Source: an uncultured Clostridium sp. (lineage in GTDB: Bacteria; Bacillota; Clostridia; Clostridiales; Clostridiaceae). From it: a stretch of 46,688 nt of DNA. The notes under the pieces were generated by a model. The model did no database searches. It had not been told where the DNA came from and saw only the letters and a list, made by a program, of their open reading frames with translations. The position numbers and the translations under genes were made by a program. Shown here one piece after another: positions 8,107 to 16,971 of the stretch; position 1 is the first letter of the stretch, and each line of letters opens with the position of its first letter. The DNA lies in NCBI GenBank assembly GCA_934755305.1, contig CAKVLD010000019.1, positions 1 to 46,688 on the forward strand, given 5' to 3'.

Positions 8107-9582
8107 ATGAAAGGGTTTAAGTCTTTAGAAGAAGTAAATTTAGATGTAGTAAATATTTATAGTAATAATAGTTGTAATGATAATTGGAAATTAAACTATC
8201 ATTTTGAAACTCCAATTGGTTTAATTAATGATCCTAATGGTTTAAGTTATTATAATGGAGAATATCATTTATTCTTTCAATGGAACCCATACGGATGTGA
8301 ACATAAATTTAAACATTGGGGATTGGTTAAAACTAGAAATTTTGTAGATTTTACTATACCTAAATTAGTACTTGCACCAACTGACTGGTATGACAAAGAT
8401 GGTTGTTACTCAGGAAGTGCTTTAGAGGTTGATGGAAAATTAGAATTATTATATACAGGTAATGTTAAAGATGAAGAAGGTAATAGAGAATCTTATCAAT
8501 GTAGAGCTGTATGTGATGAAGAAGGTAATGTAATAAAGTATGGTCCTGTAGTAGATGATAAAAATAGACCAGAAGGTTATACAGCTCATTTCAGAGATCC
8601 AAAAGCCTTTAAGAAAGGTGGTAAATATTATTTTGTTATTGGAGTTCAAACTAATGATTTAATAGGAAGAACCTTATTATATAGCTCAGATGATTTTAAG
8701 GATTGGAAACTTGAAGGAGAAATAGATACAGAGTATAAGAACTTTGGATTTATGTGGGAATGTCCGGGGATATGTGAAGTAGATGGAACGGATGTATTTA
8801 TATTCTCACCACAAGGATTAGAAAAAGAAGAATTTAAAAATCAAAATATTTATCAATCAGGATATCTATTAGGTAAGCTTGATTATGATACATTAAAATT
8901 TGAACATAATGAATTTAAAGAACTTGATATGGGATTTGATTTCTATGCTCCTCAAACTTTTGATGATGAAAAGGGTAGAACTATAATGATAGGATGGATG
9001 GGAATGCCGGAAGAGGAAGAATATCATCCAACATCAAAATATGGTAGAATGCATTCTTTAACTATGGCAAGAGAATTAAGTGTTAAAAATGGAGTATTAT
9101 ATCAAAATCCAATAGAAGAGTATAAGTCTTTAAGAGGTGAAACTTTAGTAGATTTAGAAGATGTTATGGGCAGTCAATGGGCAAGTCATAATATAGAAAA
9201 TAATAGTTATGAATTATTATTAGATGTTAATAAAAATGAATCTTCTGAATTACAATTAAGATTTGCAACTGGTGAAGATGAATATATGGTGTTTACATAT
9301 GACTTTGACCAAAATATTGCTATATTAGATAGAACTAATATGAAAAATGGTGATAAAGGTGTAAGAAAGCTTAAGCTAGAAGAAAGTGAAAATGTAAAAA
9401 TAAATATGTTTATGGACAATTCAGCAGTTGAAATTTACTTGAATGATGGTAAAGAAGTATTATCTGCAAGAGTATATCCTGAAGAAGGTAGTGTAGGATT
9501 ACAATTATTATCAAAGGGTGGAAATATAAAAATAAATAATATGAAAGTATGGACATTAGAGGGAGTAAAGTATAATGGATAA
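8107..9582 (+). CDS. scrB: Sucrose-6-phosphate hydrolase (GH32)
   Basis: Splits sucrose-6-phosphate into glucose-6-phosphate and fructose in the cytoplasm. The GH32 fingerprint is complete: LINDPNGL with nucleophile D42, FQWNPYG, YSGSA, FRDPKA (transition-state Asp) and WECPG (acid/base Glu). A five-bladed propeller (to about residue 330) is followed by the C-terminal beta-sandwich (MDNSAVEIYLNDG). Length 491 is typical. ATG 8107 is preferred: GAGG at 8097-8100 lies six bases before it, while TTG 8101 touches the ribosome site. The 3' end overlaps scrK by eight bases, implying coupled translation. Confidence 0.92.
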   Translation: MKGFKSLEEVNLDVVNIYSNNSCNDNWKLNYHFETPIGLINDPNGLSYYNGEYHLFFQWNPYGCEHKFKHWGLVKTRNFVDFTIPKLVLAPTDWYDKDGCYSGSALEVDGKLELLYTGNVKDEEGNRESYQCRAVCDEEGNVIKYGPVVDDKNRPEGYTAHFRDPKAFKKGGKYYFVIGVQTNDLIGRTLLYSSDDFKDWKLEGEIDTEYKNFGFMWECPGICEVDGTDVFIFSPQGLEKEEFKNQNIYQSGYLLGKLDYDTLKFEHNEFKELDMGFDFYAPQTFDDEKGRTIMIGWMGMPEEEEYHPTSKYGRMHSLTMARELSVKNGVLYQNPIEEYKSLRGETLVDLEDVMGSQWASHNIENNSYELLLDVNKNESSELQLRFATGEDEYMVFTYDFDQNIAILDRTNMKNGDKGVRKLKLEESENVKINMFMDNSAVEIYLNDGKEVLSARVYPEEGSVGLQLLSKGGNIKINNMKVWTLEGVKYNG

Positions 9583-10513
9583 GGTATTTTGTATAGGCGA
9601 ATTATTAATTGATTTTATAGGAAAAGATATCAATAAAGGAATAAAAAATGGAGCAAACTTCGAAAAGAAAGCTGGTGGAGCACCTGCAAACGTAGCTGCT
9701 TCAGTAGTTAAACTTGGAGGAGAGGCAGCATTTTTAGGTCAAGTTGGAGATGATTCTTTCGGAAGATTCTTAGTAGAAACTTTAGAAGCTGTAAATATAA
9801 ATACAAGCATGACTAAGATGGAAGGATGCACTACATTAGCTTTCGTTGCTATAGATGAAAACGGAGAAAGAGATTTTGAATTTAATAGAGGAAGTGATGG
9901 AGAATATGCATTTGAAAGTATAGATTTAAGCAGAATAACTAAAAATGATGTTCTTCATTTTGGTTCAGCAACTGGGTTCTTAGAAGGTGAATTAAAGAAA
10001 ACTTACTTTAAGTTATTGGAATATGCAAAAGAACAAGGAATGTTTATCTCTTTCGATCCTAACTATAGAGATGCATTAATTACAAGTGATAAGTTAGAAG
10101 GGTTTATAGAAGATTCTAAGTTCTTCACTAAGGATGCTGATTTTGTTAAGTTAAGTGATGAAGAAGTAAAACTTATAACTAAAAAAGAAGATTTACGTGA
10201 AGGTGTAAAAGAGCTTCATAAGATAGGAGCTAAGGTAGTAGCTATTACTTTAGGAGCTGAAGGAACTTTAATAAGTAATGGAGAAGAAGAAGCAATAGTA
10301 CCTTCAATAAAGATAAAGCAAGTAGATTCAACTGGGGCTGGAGATTCGTTTGTTGGAGCTGTTCTTAAGCAAGTTGCAGATTTAAAGGATATGAAAAATA
10401 TATCTTTTAATGAATGGAAAAATATAATAGCTTATGCTAACAAGGTTGGAGCTATAACTTGTACAAACTATGGAGCTATTGATTCAATGCCTTATGCTAA
10501 GGATGTAGAATAA
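9575..10513 (+). CDS. scrK: Fructokinase (PfkB/ribokinase family)
   Basis: Phosphorylates the fructose released by ScrB to fructose-6-phosphate. The PfkB family marks are present: GGAPANVAASVVKLGG near residue 32, and DSTGAGDSFVGAVL near residue 252 with the catalytic Asp in GAGD. Length 312 is normal. The ATG at 9575 lies within the last codons of scrB, with AGAGGGAG-like ribosome sequence a few bases upstream in scrB. It is the last gene of the scr operon and is followed by a long hairpin terminator. PfkB kinases vary in substrate; fructose is inferred from the operon. Confidence 0.88.
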   Translation: MDKVFCIGELLIDFIGKDINKGIKNGANFEKKAGGAPANVAASVVKLGGEAAFLGQVGDDSFGRFLVETLEAVNINTSMTKMEGCTTLAFVAIDENGERDFEFNRGSDGEYAFESIDLSRITKNDVLHFGSATGFLEGELKKTYFKLLEYAKEQGMFISFDPNYRDALITSDKLEGFIEDSKFFTKDADFVKLSDEEVKLITKKEDLREGVKELHKIGAKVVAITLGAEGTLISNGEEEAIVPSIKIKQVDSTGAGDSFVGAVLKQVADLKDMKNISFNEWKNIIAYANKVGAITCTNYGAIDSMPYAKDVE

Positions 10514-10530
10514 TTTATAAAGTATATTTT

Positions 10531-10608
10531 TAAAGCTTATTATAATTTGAGTATGTGTAGAAATGAATTTTAAAATTCTATGCAATTCAAAGTATAGTAA
10601 GCTTTTTA
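10531..10608 (+). terminator. Long hairpin terminator of the scr operon
   Basis: AAAGCTTA pairs with TAAGCTTT. Inner matches (TTTGA/TCAAA, CATAGAA-type arms) extend the hairpin to about 75 bases, and TTTTTATA lies on the 3' side. Confidence 0.7.
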
Positions 10609-10693
10609 TATTGATATAAATTCTAATTTCTAATAAAGAATTATAATAATGGATGCCATTTATGTTAATTCAGGTATGCTAAATGCTTATTGT

Positions 10694-10722
10694 TTGACAA
10701 TTATTATTAGTTAGTATAATAT
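10694..10722 (+). promoter_or_regulatory. Likely promoter of the NADH oxidase gene
   Basis: -35 TTGACA at 10694-10699, with TATAAT at 10715-10720 (15-base spacer) or TAATAT at 10717-10722 (17-base spacer). It lies about 65 bases upstream of the start codon. Confidence 0.6.
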
Positions 10723-10786
10723 ATTATTAGATAAAAATTTAACAAAGTTTTCAATAGAATAGTTTTATTGATTGGAGGAATAGATC

Positions 10787-12118
10787 ATGAAAATAGTAGT
10801 AGTAGGATGTACACATGCAGGTACAGCAGCAGTAGTAAATTTAAAAAAACTTCATCCAGATAGTGAGATAACAATATATGAAAAGAATGATAATATATCA
10901 TTTTTATCTTGTGGGATAGCATTAAATGTAGGAAAGGTAATAGAAAATACAGAAAGCCTTTTCTACAATTCTCCTGAGAACTTAGCTAGCTTAGGTGTTA
11001 TTACAAATATGAAACATGAAGTTTTAGATATAAATTTTGATGCAAAATCTATAAAAGTAAAAAATTTAGTTAGTAATGAAGTTTTTGAAGACAATTATGA
11101 TAAATTAGTTCTTACCTTAGGCTCTTGGCCAATAGTACCAAAGTTTGAAGGTGGAGATCTTGAAAATATAGTATTATGTAAAAATTATGAGCATGCATTA
11201 AATATAATAGAAAAATCAAAGAATGCTGAAAGTGCGGTAGTAATTGGAGCAGGATATATTGGAGTAGAACTTGCAGAAGCTTTTGAAATGCAAGGGAAAA
11301 AAGTCACTTTAATAGATGCTGAAAATAGAATTATGGCAAAATATTTAGATAAAGAATTTACAGATAGAGCTGAGAAAGAGTTTTCAGATAGAGGAGTAAA
11401 TTTAGTATTAGGTGAGAAGGTTCAAAAGTTTAAAGGTGAAAATGGAAAAGTAACAGAAGTAGTAACAGAAAATGGAGAGTACAAAGGTGATTTAGTAGTA
11501 CTTTGCATAGGATTTACACCTAATACTAATCTAGTTAAAGGAAAATTAGAAACACTTCCAAATGGTGCTATTGTTATAGATGAATATATGAGAACAAGTA
11601 AAGAAGATGTATATGCAGCAGGAGATTGTTGTGTAGTAAAGTATAATCCAGCAGGAGATACTAGATATATACCACTTGCAACAAATGCAGTTAGAATGGG
11701 AACTTTAGTTGCTAGAAATATAGTTAAACCAACTATAAAATATATGGGAACTCAAGGAACTTCAGGCATAAAGATATATAATGCATGCATAGCTTCTACA
11801 GGATTAACAGAAGAAATGGCAAAAATGACTACTTCTATGAATATAGATTCTGTAATAATTAAAGATAATCATAGACCAGAATTTATGCCAAGTTATGAAG
11901 AAGCTATGATTAAACTTGTATTTGATAAAGATACTAGAAGAATTATAGGTGGACAGATACTTTCTAATAATGACTTAACTCAATATATGAATACTTTATC
12001 AGTTGTTATTCAAAATAATATGACAATAGAAGAATTAGCTATGACAGATTTCTTCTTCCAACCACATTTTAATAAACCATGGAGTTTATTAAATGCTGTA
12101 GCTTTACAAGCTCTTTAG
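10787..12118 (+). CDS. nox: NADH oxidase (water-forming type), FAD-dependent
   Basis: Oxidises NADH with oxygen, in this subgroup by four-electron reduction to water, using one redox-active cysteine; in an anaerobe it serves oxygen defence and NAD+ regeneration. Residues 1-30 (IVVVGCTHAGTAAV) bind FAD; Cys42 in SFLSCGIAL is the active-site cysteine; VVIGAGYIGVELAEA (about 146-160) is the NADH-binding fold; VYAAGDCC (about 280) is the second FAD motif; the C-terminal dimerisation domain contains DFFFQPHFNKPW. The 443 residues match the Nox-2 group closely, though CoA-disulfide reductases are related. Monocistronic: own promoter and strong terminator. Confidence 0.85.
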   Translation: MKIVVVGCTHAGTAAVVNLKKLHPDSEITIYEKNDNISFLSCGIALNVGKVIENTESLFYNSPENLASLGVITNMKHEVLDINFDAKSIKVKNLVSNEVFEDNYDKLVLTLGSWPIVPKFEGGDLENIVLCKNYEHALNIIEKSKNAESAVVIGAGYIGVELAEAFEMQGKKVTLIDAENRIMAKYLDKEFTDRAEKEFSDRGVNLVLGEKVQKFKGENGKVTEVVTENGEYKGDLVVLCIGFTPNTNLVKGKLETLPNGAIVIDEYMRTSKEDVYAAGDCCVVKYNPAGDTRYIPLATNAVRMGTLVARNIVKPTIKYMGTQGTSGIKIYNACIASTGLTEEMAKMTTSMNIDSVIIKDNHRPEFMPSYEEAMIKLVFDKDTRRIIGGQILSNNDLTQYMNTLSVVIQNNMTIEELAMTDFFFQPHFNKPWSLLNAVALQAL

Positions 12119-12130
12119 TTCAAAGTAATA

Positions 12131-12180
12131 AAAAAATGACTACATAAAAACTGCAAAAGTTTTTATGTAGTCATTTTTTT
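12131..12180 (+). terminator. Strong terminator after nox
   Basis: A perfect stem of about 20 bp (core TGACTACATAAAAACT and its complement) with a five-base loop, followed by seven T. Confidence 0.92.
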
Positions 12181-12247
12181 AAAACATACAAGAAAGTATA
12201 AAATTCTTGTCTAAATTCTAGAATTATTTTATTTGTTCAACAATTTA

Positions 12248-12276
12248 TTGACAAAATTCTTATAATGAGTTAATCT
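12248..12276 (+). promoter_or_regulatory. Probable promoter of the siderophore importer operon
   Basis: TTGACA at 12248-12253 and TAATCT at 12271-12276, spacer 17. A Fur box begins eight bases after the -10. Confidence 0.5.
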
Positions 12277-12283
12277 GTTTAGG

Positions 12284-12298
12284 TGATAAGAAATATCA
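12284..12298. promoter_or_regulatory. Fur box
   Basis: TGATAAGAAATATCA matches the 7-1-7 Fur consensus TGATAATNATTATCA at 12 of the 14 defined positions. It lies where the transcription start is expected, 88 bases before the first permease gene, so the importer should be repressed when iron is plentiful. Confidence 0.7.
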
Positions 12299-12385
12299 AT
12301 TAATAAAAAGTTTCAGTATAAATGTTGATTTATTACAAAAGGAGGATTTATTTAAGGATTAACTTTAGATAAAATATCAGATTAT

Positions 12386-13339
12386 ATGAATAAGAAGTTT
12401 TTAATTTTAACTTTAATGGTATTAAGCATAATGTCGATTTTTATAGGTGTTCAGGATATTTCAATAATGGACATAATAAATTTAAATATGGATAAGATTA
12501 ATGTAGTACTTATAAGTAGGTTACCTAGGTTAATAGCTTTAATAGTTGCAGGAGTTGGAATGAGTATATCAGGTGTAATAATGCAGCAAATCAGTAATAA
12601 CAAGTTTGTATCACCAACGACAGCTGCTACATTAGATTCAGCTCAATTTGGGGTAATAATGTCAATGCTTATATTTACTAATACAACAATAACTGAAAAG
12701 ATGATTGTATCTTTTATATGTGCTCTTATAGGTACCTTTTTATTTATGAAAATACTTAAAAAAATCAGAATGAAAAATATAATCTTTATACCTTTAGTAG
12801 GGATAATGGTTGGAAATGTGATAGGTTCATTAACTGAATTTATTGCATATAAATTTAATTTAACTCAAAGTGTACAAAATTTCTTTCAAGGAAAGTTCAA
12901 CATGATTATGAAGGGAAATTACGAATTATTATATTTAACAATTCCATTACTTATAATAGCTTTTATATATGCTAACAAGTTCACTATAGTAGGAATGGGA
13001 GAAGATATTTCTAAAAATCTTGGGCTAAATTATAAAAGAGTAAGTAACATAGGAATAACTTTAGTTTCTTTAATAAGTACACTAATAGTTATTATTGTTG
13101 GAAATATTCCGTTTATAGGTCTTATAATTCCTAACATAGTATCTTTATTTAATGGAGATAACATAGGAAAAAATATAGGAATAACAGCTTTATTTGGAGC
13201 AAATTTTCTTATGATTTGTGACATTATAGGAAGAGTAATTATATATCCTTATGAAGTATCTATAAGTCTTACGGCAGGGGTTATAGGAAGTATTATATTC
13301 CTTTATCTTATACTTAGGAGAAATAAAAATGCAGCATAA
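12386..13339 (+). CDS. Siderophore ABC importer, FecCD-type permease 1 (CeuB/YclN-like)
   Basis: 317-residue FecCD permease with nine or so membrane helices. SRLPRLIALIVAGVGMSISGVIMQQISNNKFVSP is the family signature (given here as region 45-78; key part GVGMSISGVIMQ), and GNIPFIGLIIPNIV (about 233) is the segment touching the ATPase. It resembles the CeuB/FatD/YclN group for catechol-type ferric siderophores. The start ATG 12386 fits homologous N-termini, but it has no ribosome site nearby: the AGGAGG at about 12340 is some 40 bases away and is followed in frame by a stop. Translation here may be unusual. First gene of a four-gene operon below a Fur box. Confidence 0.8.
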   Translation: MNKKFLILTLMVLSIMSIFIGVQDISIMDIINLNMDKINVVLISRLPRLIALIVAGVGMSISGVIMQQISNNKFVSPTTAATLDSAQFGVIMSMLIFTNTTITEKMIVSFICALIGTFLFMKILKKIRMKNIIFIPLVGIMVGNVIGSLTEFIAYKFNLTQSVQNFFQGKFNMIMKGNYELLYLTIPLLIIAFIYANKFTIVGMGEDISKNLGLNYKRVSNIGITLVSLISTLIVIIVGNIPFIGLIIPNIVSLFNGDNIGKNIGITALFGANFLMICDIIGRVIIYPYEVSISLTAGVIGSIIFLYLILRRNKNAA

Positions 13340-14285
13340 TAAAGATAAGAAAAAATTATATATACTTTTAGGAATAACCTTAATATTTATAAGTTTATTT
13401 TTATTCTATGGTTTAAACGCTAATAACTATAGATATAACTTATCAAAGAGGATTCCAAAGATAATAGCAATAATATTAACAGGGGGAAGTGTAGCGGTTT
13501 CTTCAATGTTATTTCAAACTATAACTAATAATAGAATTTTAACACCAAGTATTTTAGGACTTGATTCATTATATAACTTTGGACAAACTATAGCAGTATT
13601 TGTTTTTGGGGTTAATAGTTTAATGCTTACAAATAGTTATGCAAACTTCTTTTTCTCAGTTGCAATAATGCTTGTAGGATCAGTGATTTTATATAATTTA
13701 GTTTTCAGAAAGAAAAATAATATATTTACATTGTTACTTGTAGGAACAGTTATGGGAACATTGTTTAGAAGTATAAGTTCTTTCATGTCAGTTCTTATAG
13801 ATCCAAATGACTTTTTAACTTTACAAAATAAGATGTATGCTAGCTTTAATAATGTAAATACAGATATTATTTTGCTAGTTATAATAATTTTTACTTTAAT
13901 ATTCATTTATGTATATAAAGATATAAATAAATTAGATGTAATGTTACTTGGACGTGAACAAGCTATTAATTTAGGAGTAGAACATGATAAAGAGTCAAAA
14001 AAATTATTATTAGTAATTATTCTACTAGTATCAGTATCCACAGCTTTGGTTGGGCCTATAACTTTTTTAGGGCTATTAGTAGTTAATTTAGCTTATCATT
14101 TATTTGATACATATAAACACTCTTATTTAATTATAGGGTCAACACTTATTAGTGTACTTGCATTAGTATCAGGACAATTTATAGTGGAAAGACTTTTGAA
14201 TTTTTCAACTACTGTAAGTATAATAATTAATTTTATAGGAGGAATTTACTTTATTTATCTTTTACTTAAGGAGGGGAAAGCATGA
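13329..14285 (+). CDS. Siderophore ABC importer, FecCD-type permease 2 (CeuC/YclO-like)
   Basis: 318 residues, second half of the heterodimeric permease. Family marks: SKRIPKIIAIILTGGSVAVSS (about 37-57, spans 21 residues; core GGSVAVSSMLFQ), then TALVGPITFLGLLVVNLAYH (about 238), the coupling region. The gene overlaps permease 1 by 11 bases and the ATPase by 4, with AGGAG inside the preceding frame, so translation is coupled. It imports the ferric siderophore across the membrane together with permease 1, the ATPase and the lipoprotein that follow. Confidence 0.82.
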   Translation: MQHNKDKKKLYILLGITLIFISLFLFYGLNANNYRYNLSKRIPKIIAIILTGGSVAVSSMLFQTITNNRILTPSILGLDSLYNFGQTIAVFVFGVNSLMLTNSYANFFFSVAIMLVGSVILYNLVFRKKNNIFTLLLVGTVMGTLFRSISSFMSVLIDPNDFLTLQNKMYASFNNVNTDIILLVIIIFTLIFIYVYKDINKLDVMLLGREQAINLGVEHDKESKKLLLVIILLVSVSTALVGPITFLGLLVVNLAYHLFDTYKHSYLIIGSTLISVLALVSGQFIVERLLNFSTTVSIIINFIGGIYFIYLLLKEGKA

Positions 14286-15037
14286 TAGAGGTTAAAAATC
14301 TTGTTAAAAGTTATGGAAACAAAAGAGTTGTTGATAATGTTTCTTTAAATATAGAAAAAGGAACAATAACATCTTTTATAGGTCCTAATGGAGCAGGAAA
14401 AAGTACAGTGCTTTCTATGATTTCTCGTATTATGGATAAGGATTCAGGAGAGGTTATCATAGATGGTTGTGAATTAGAAAAATGGAATAGTCAAGAACTT
14501 GCAAAAAAGATTTCTATATTAAAACAATCTAATAATATCAATGTAAGACTTACTATAAGAGAGATTGTTAGCTTTGGAAGATATCCTTATTCTGAAGGTA
14601 GACTTACAGCAGAAGATAATAAGTACATAGATGAAGCTATAGAGTATATGGAGCTTAAGGATATTGAAAATAAATATTTAGATGAATTAAGTGGTGGGCA
14701 AAGACAAAGAGCTTACATAGCTATGGTAATTGCACAAAACACAGAATATGTTCTTTTAGATGAACCTTTAAATAACTTAGATATGAAACATTCAGTAGCT
14801 ATGATGAAGGTTTTTAGAAGACTTGTAGATGAGCTCAATAAAACTGTTGTAATAGTAATGCATGACATTAATTTTGCATCAGTATATTCAGATAATATAG
14901 TTATTTTAAAGAATGGAAAAATAGCTAAAGATGATAAAACAGAAAATATTATTAAACAAGAAATATTAGAAGATATATATGAAATTGACTTTGATATTAG
15001 AGAGATAGATAACAAGAAAATTTGTATATATTTTTAA
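14282..15037 (+). CDS. Siderophore ABC importer, ATPase (CeuD/YclP-like)
   Basis: 251-residue ABC ATPase with all motifs: Walker A GPNGAGKST (about 34-42), Q-loop LKQSN, signature LSGGQRQRAYIA (about 138), Walker B VLLDEPLNNLD with catalytic Glu, and switch His in VMHDINFA. It energises import by the two FecCD permeases. Its ATGA overlaps the stop of permease 2, and AAGGAGGGG lies directly upstream. The FecE/FhuC-type length and order agree with a ferric-siderophore or heme system; the CeuBCDE-like neighbours favour siderophore. Confidence 0.88.
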   Translation: MIEVKNLVKSYGNKRVVDNVSLNIEKGTITSFIGPNGAGKSTVLSMISRIMDKDSGEVIIDGCELEKWNSQELAKKISILKQSNNINVRLTIREIVSFGRYPYSEGRLTAEDNKYIDEAIEYMELKDIENKYLDELSGGQRQRAYIAMVIAQNTEYVLLDEPLNNLDMKHSVAMMKVFRRLVDELNKTVVIVMHDINFASVYSDNIVILKNGKIAKDDKTENIIKQEILEDIYEIDFDIREIDNKKICIYF

Positions 15038-15068
15038 AAATAAAAATACGAACAAAGGGGATAAGAAA

Positions 15069-16013
15069 ATGATAAACAGAAAATCAATATGTATGTTAGC
15101 ATTAACTGCTGTATTAACATTAGGAGGACTTGCAGGATGTGCAAAGGATTCAAAGACAGAAGCTAATAAGGAACTTATAACAGTTACAGATAGAAATGGT
15201 GAAGTAGAAGTACCTAAGAATCCAGAAAAGGTAGTAGTTTTAGATTACGGTACAGTAGATACTTTAGAAGAATTAGGAGTAAAGATTGCAGGTTTACCAA
15301 AGGCTAGTTTACCAAGTTATTTAAATGATTATAGTGGCGATGAGTATACAGATGTAGGAACTTTATTTGAGTTAAACTATGAAACTATAAATGAATTAAA
15401 TCCAGATTTAATAATAATAGAAGGTAGACAAGCTGATCAAATAGATGAACTTAAGAAGATAGCACCAACTATACAACTTGGTAGTGATGGTACTAATTAT
15501 ATTAATTCAGTTAAGTCAAATACAGAAGTTTTAGGAAAGATATTTGATAAAGAAGGCGAAGCTAAAAAACAAATAGAAGAAATAGATAACAGAATAGAAG
15601 CTATTAAGACAAAGGTTACAGGGGAAAATATAAATGCATTACTTACAATGGTTAATGAAGGTAGTATGAACGTTTATGGAGCTGGATCAAGATTTAATGT
15701 GCTATATAATGAATTTGGATTTGCACCAACTGATTCAAATATAGAAGTATCTAAGCATGGACAAAGTATAACTTCTGAATATATTTTAGAAAAGAATCCT
15801 AATTATTTATTTGTTCTAGATAAGGGAGCTATAACTGGTAAATCTTCAAATACTGCTAAAGAAATAATAGAAAATGAATTAGTTAAGAGTGGAGAAACTT
15901 TTAAGAATGGTAACATTATTTATGTAAATGCAGAAGCTTGGTATGTAGGTGGTGCTGGTATAAAAGCTGCAAGTATAATAGTAGAAGATGTTGAGAAAGC
16001 GTTAAAACTGTAG
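15069..16013 (+). CDS. Siderophore-binding lipoprotein (CeuE/YclQ-like)
   Basis: 314 residues. The signal peptide ends in lipobox LAGC with Cys24 the lipid-modified residue, so the protein sits on the outer face of the membrane and hands substrate to the permeases. The mature part is a class III (FecB-fold) binding protein: VVVLDYGTVDTLEELG, PDLIIIEGRQ, and near the C-terminus NIIYVNAEAWYVGGAG. These are features of the CeuE/FatB/YclQ group that binds catecholate siderophores. AAAGGGGA precedes the ATG. The stop codon TAG shares its G with the first base of a large hairpin repeat. Confidence 0.85.
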   Translation: MINRKSICMLALTAVLTLGGLAGCAKDSKTEANKELITVTDRNGEVEVPKNPEKVVVLDYGTVDTLEELGVKIAGLPKASLPSYLNDYSGDEYTDVGTLFELNYETINELNPDLIIIEGRQADQIDELKKIAPTIQLGSDGTNYINSVKSNTEVLGKIFDKEGEAKKQIEEIDNRIEAIKTKVTGENINALLTMVNEGSMNVYGAGSRFNVLYNEFGFAPTDSNIEVSKHGQSITSEYILEKNPNYLFVLDKGAITGKSSNTAKEIIENELVKSGETFKNGNIIYVNAEAWYVGGAGIKAASIIVEDVEKALKL

Positions 16014-16275
16014 ATGTTATAATAACAAAAGGTGATGATGCTTTTGGCTGTGTGCAGACTAATTTGATTTCGCCAAGTATTTCTATCCTTTAAAAAATTA
16101 ATATTACGGAAGGGCAAAACTCACAAGAGTTCAAACAATTGCCCTTCTAATCGTACTATTAATTTTTTAAAGAATGAAATACTAAAGGCTTATCAAAATG
16201 CTGCATTTCGCCAAAAGTATCATCACCTTTTTGTATAAATAACTTTTAAGTTTTATGTTGCTACATCTTTTGATA
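16013..16275. repeat. Nested stem-loop repeat, copy I
   Basis: Left flank GATGTTATAATAAC (16013-16026), an outer stem pairing AAGGTGATGATGCTTTTGGC (ending 16048) with 16210-16230, and a nested inner hairpin 16076-16183. The inner hairpin has arms AGTATTTC/GAAATACT and an apical stem GGAAGGGCAA/TTGCCCTTC. The right flank begins TTTTTGTATAAATAA. It carries no gene and belongs to the same family as 20564-21000. The 439-base gap here otherwise holds only a transporter remnant and the marR promoter. Confidence 0.8.
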
Positions 16276-16369
16276 TTATTTTTTGATTTTTTAGGTCTGG
16301 TAAAATTGATAATAATAATCCTAAAAGTATAAATAGTATGCCTACTAATATATTAAAAGGAATAGAGTC
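16253..16369 (-). pseudogene. C-terminal remnant of a membrane transporter
   Basis: On the minus strand an open stretch of 38 codons encodes a hydrophobic segment (NILVGILFILLGLLLSILP) followed by a short charged tail and a stop. A TGA stands just before it and no start codon or ribosome site serves it. It looks like the last membrane helix of a polytopic transporter, possibly MFS, left after deletion. The family assignment is a guess. Confidence 0.35.
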
Positions 16370-16392
16370 TCATAAAAATAAGTCAAATTATG

Positions 16393-16438
16393 TTGAATTA
16401 TGACCTTAATTTTAGTAAAATACATAGTATGCTATGTA
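16393..16438 (+). promoter_or_regulatory. marR promoter and MarR operator 1
   Basis: -35 TTGAAT (16393-16398), 17-base spacer, -10 TAAAAT (16416-16421). The palindrome TACATAGTATGCTATGTA (16421-16438) starts on the last base of the -10 and covers the transcription start. An almost identical palindrome lies before the ABC genes at 16921. Confidence 0.75.
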
Positions 16439-16452
16439 TGGGTGGTGAAAAA

Positions 16453-16899
16453 ATGTGTGACAATATAAAATGTCCAGATGATCACATAGGATTATTAATC
16501 AAGTATATTGCAAATTCTATAAAAAATGAAATAAATAATAATCTAGCAAAATTTGATGTGACAGCAGTTCAAGAATCAGTATTACTATTTTTATGGGAAA
16601 ATCCTAATAGGGATATATTTCAGAAGGATATAGAAGAACATCTGAAATTAAAAAATCCAACAGTCACAGGAATTGTTAAAAGGCTAGAAGAAAAAGGAAT
16701 GATAAGTAGAACGCATAAAAAAGATGATGCTAGATGTAAATGTCATTTTTTAACAGATAAAGGTAAGCATGTAGTAGAAGACACTATTGGATATGGTGTT
16801 AATTATATAGAAAAAAAGCTAACTAAAGATTTAAGTTTTGAAGAAAAAGAAAACTTAATTTATTTATTAAAAAAGGTACTAAAAAGTATGGAAGAGTAA
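16453..16899 (+). CDS. MarR-family regulator of the adjacent ABC exporter
   Basis: 148 residues: winged helix with KDIEEHLKLKNPTVTGIVKRL (about 58-78; recognition helix NPTVTGIVKRL) and wing SRTHKKDDARC, flanked by dimerisation helices. The start is ATG 16453, five bases after GGTGGTG; an upstream in-frame ATG at 16390 would put the promoter and operator inside the coding region and is rejected. It probably represses itself and the two ABC genes through the paired operators at 16421 and 16921, being released by a drug or metabolite. Two cysteine-containing stretches (MCDNIKC, ARCKC) could make it thiol- or metal-responsive; this is speculation. Confidence 0.85.
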   Translation: MCDNIKCPDDHIGLLIKYIANSIKNEINNNLAKFDVTAVQESVLLFLWENPNRDIFQKDIEEHLKLKNPTVTGIVKRLEEKGMISRTHKKDDARCKCHFLTDKGKHVVEDTIGYGVNYIEKKLTKDLSFEEKENLIYLLKKVLKSMEE

Positions 16900-16920
16900 T
16901 CTTCTTTATTTTTAAATAAA

Positions 16921-16938
16921 TACATAGCTTGCTATGTA
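16921..16938. promoter_or_regulatory. MarR operator 2
   Basis: TACATAGCTTGCTATGTA differs from operator 1 only in the central bases. It lies between marR and the first ABC gene, 34 bases before the ATG at 16972. Confidence 0.75.
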
Positions 16939-16971
16939 TACAAACGAAAAACATTTAGAGAGGTGAACTAT

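Noticed and set aside
16390..16452. Longer N-terminus for the MarR regulator starting at 16390
   Set aside because: This start lies upstream of the -35 and would place the promoter and operator within coding sequence; ATG 16453 has a proper ribosome site.
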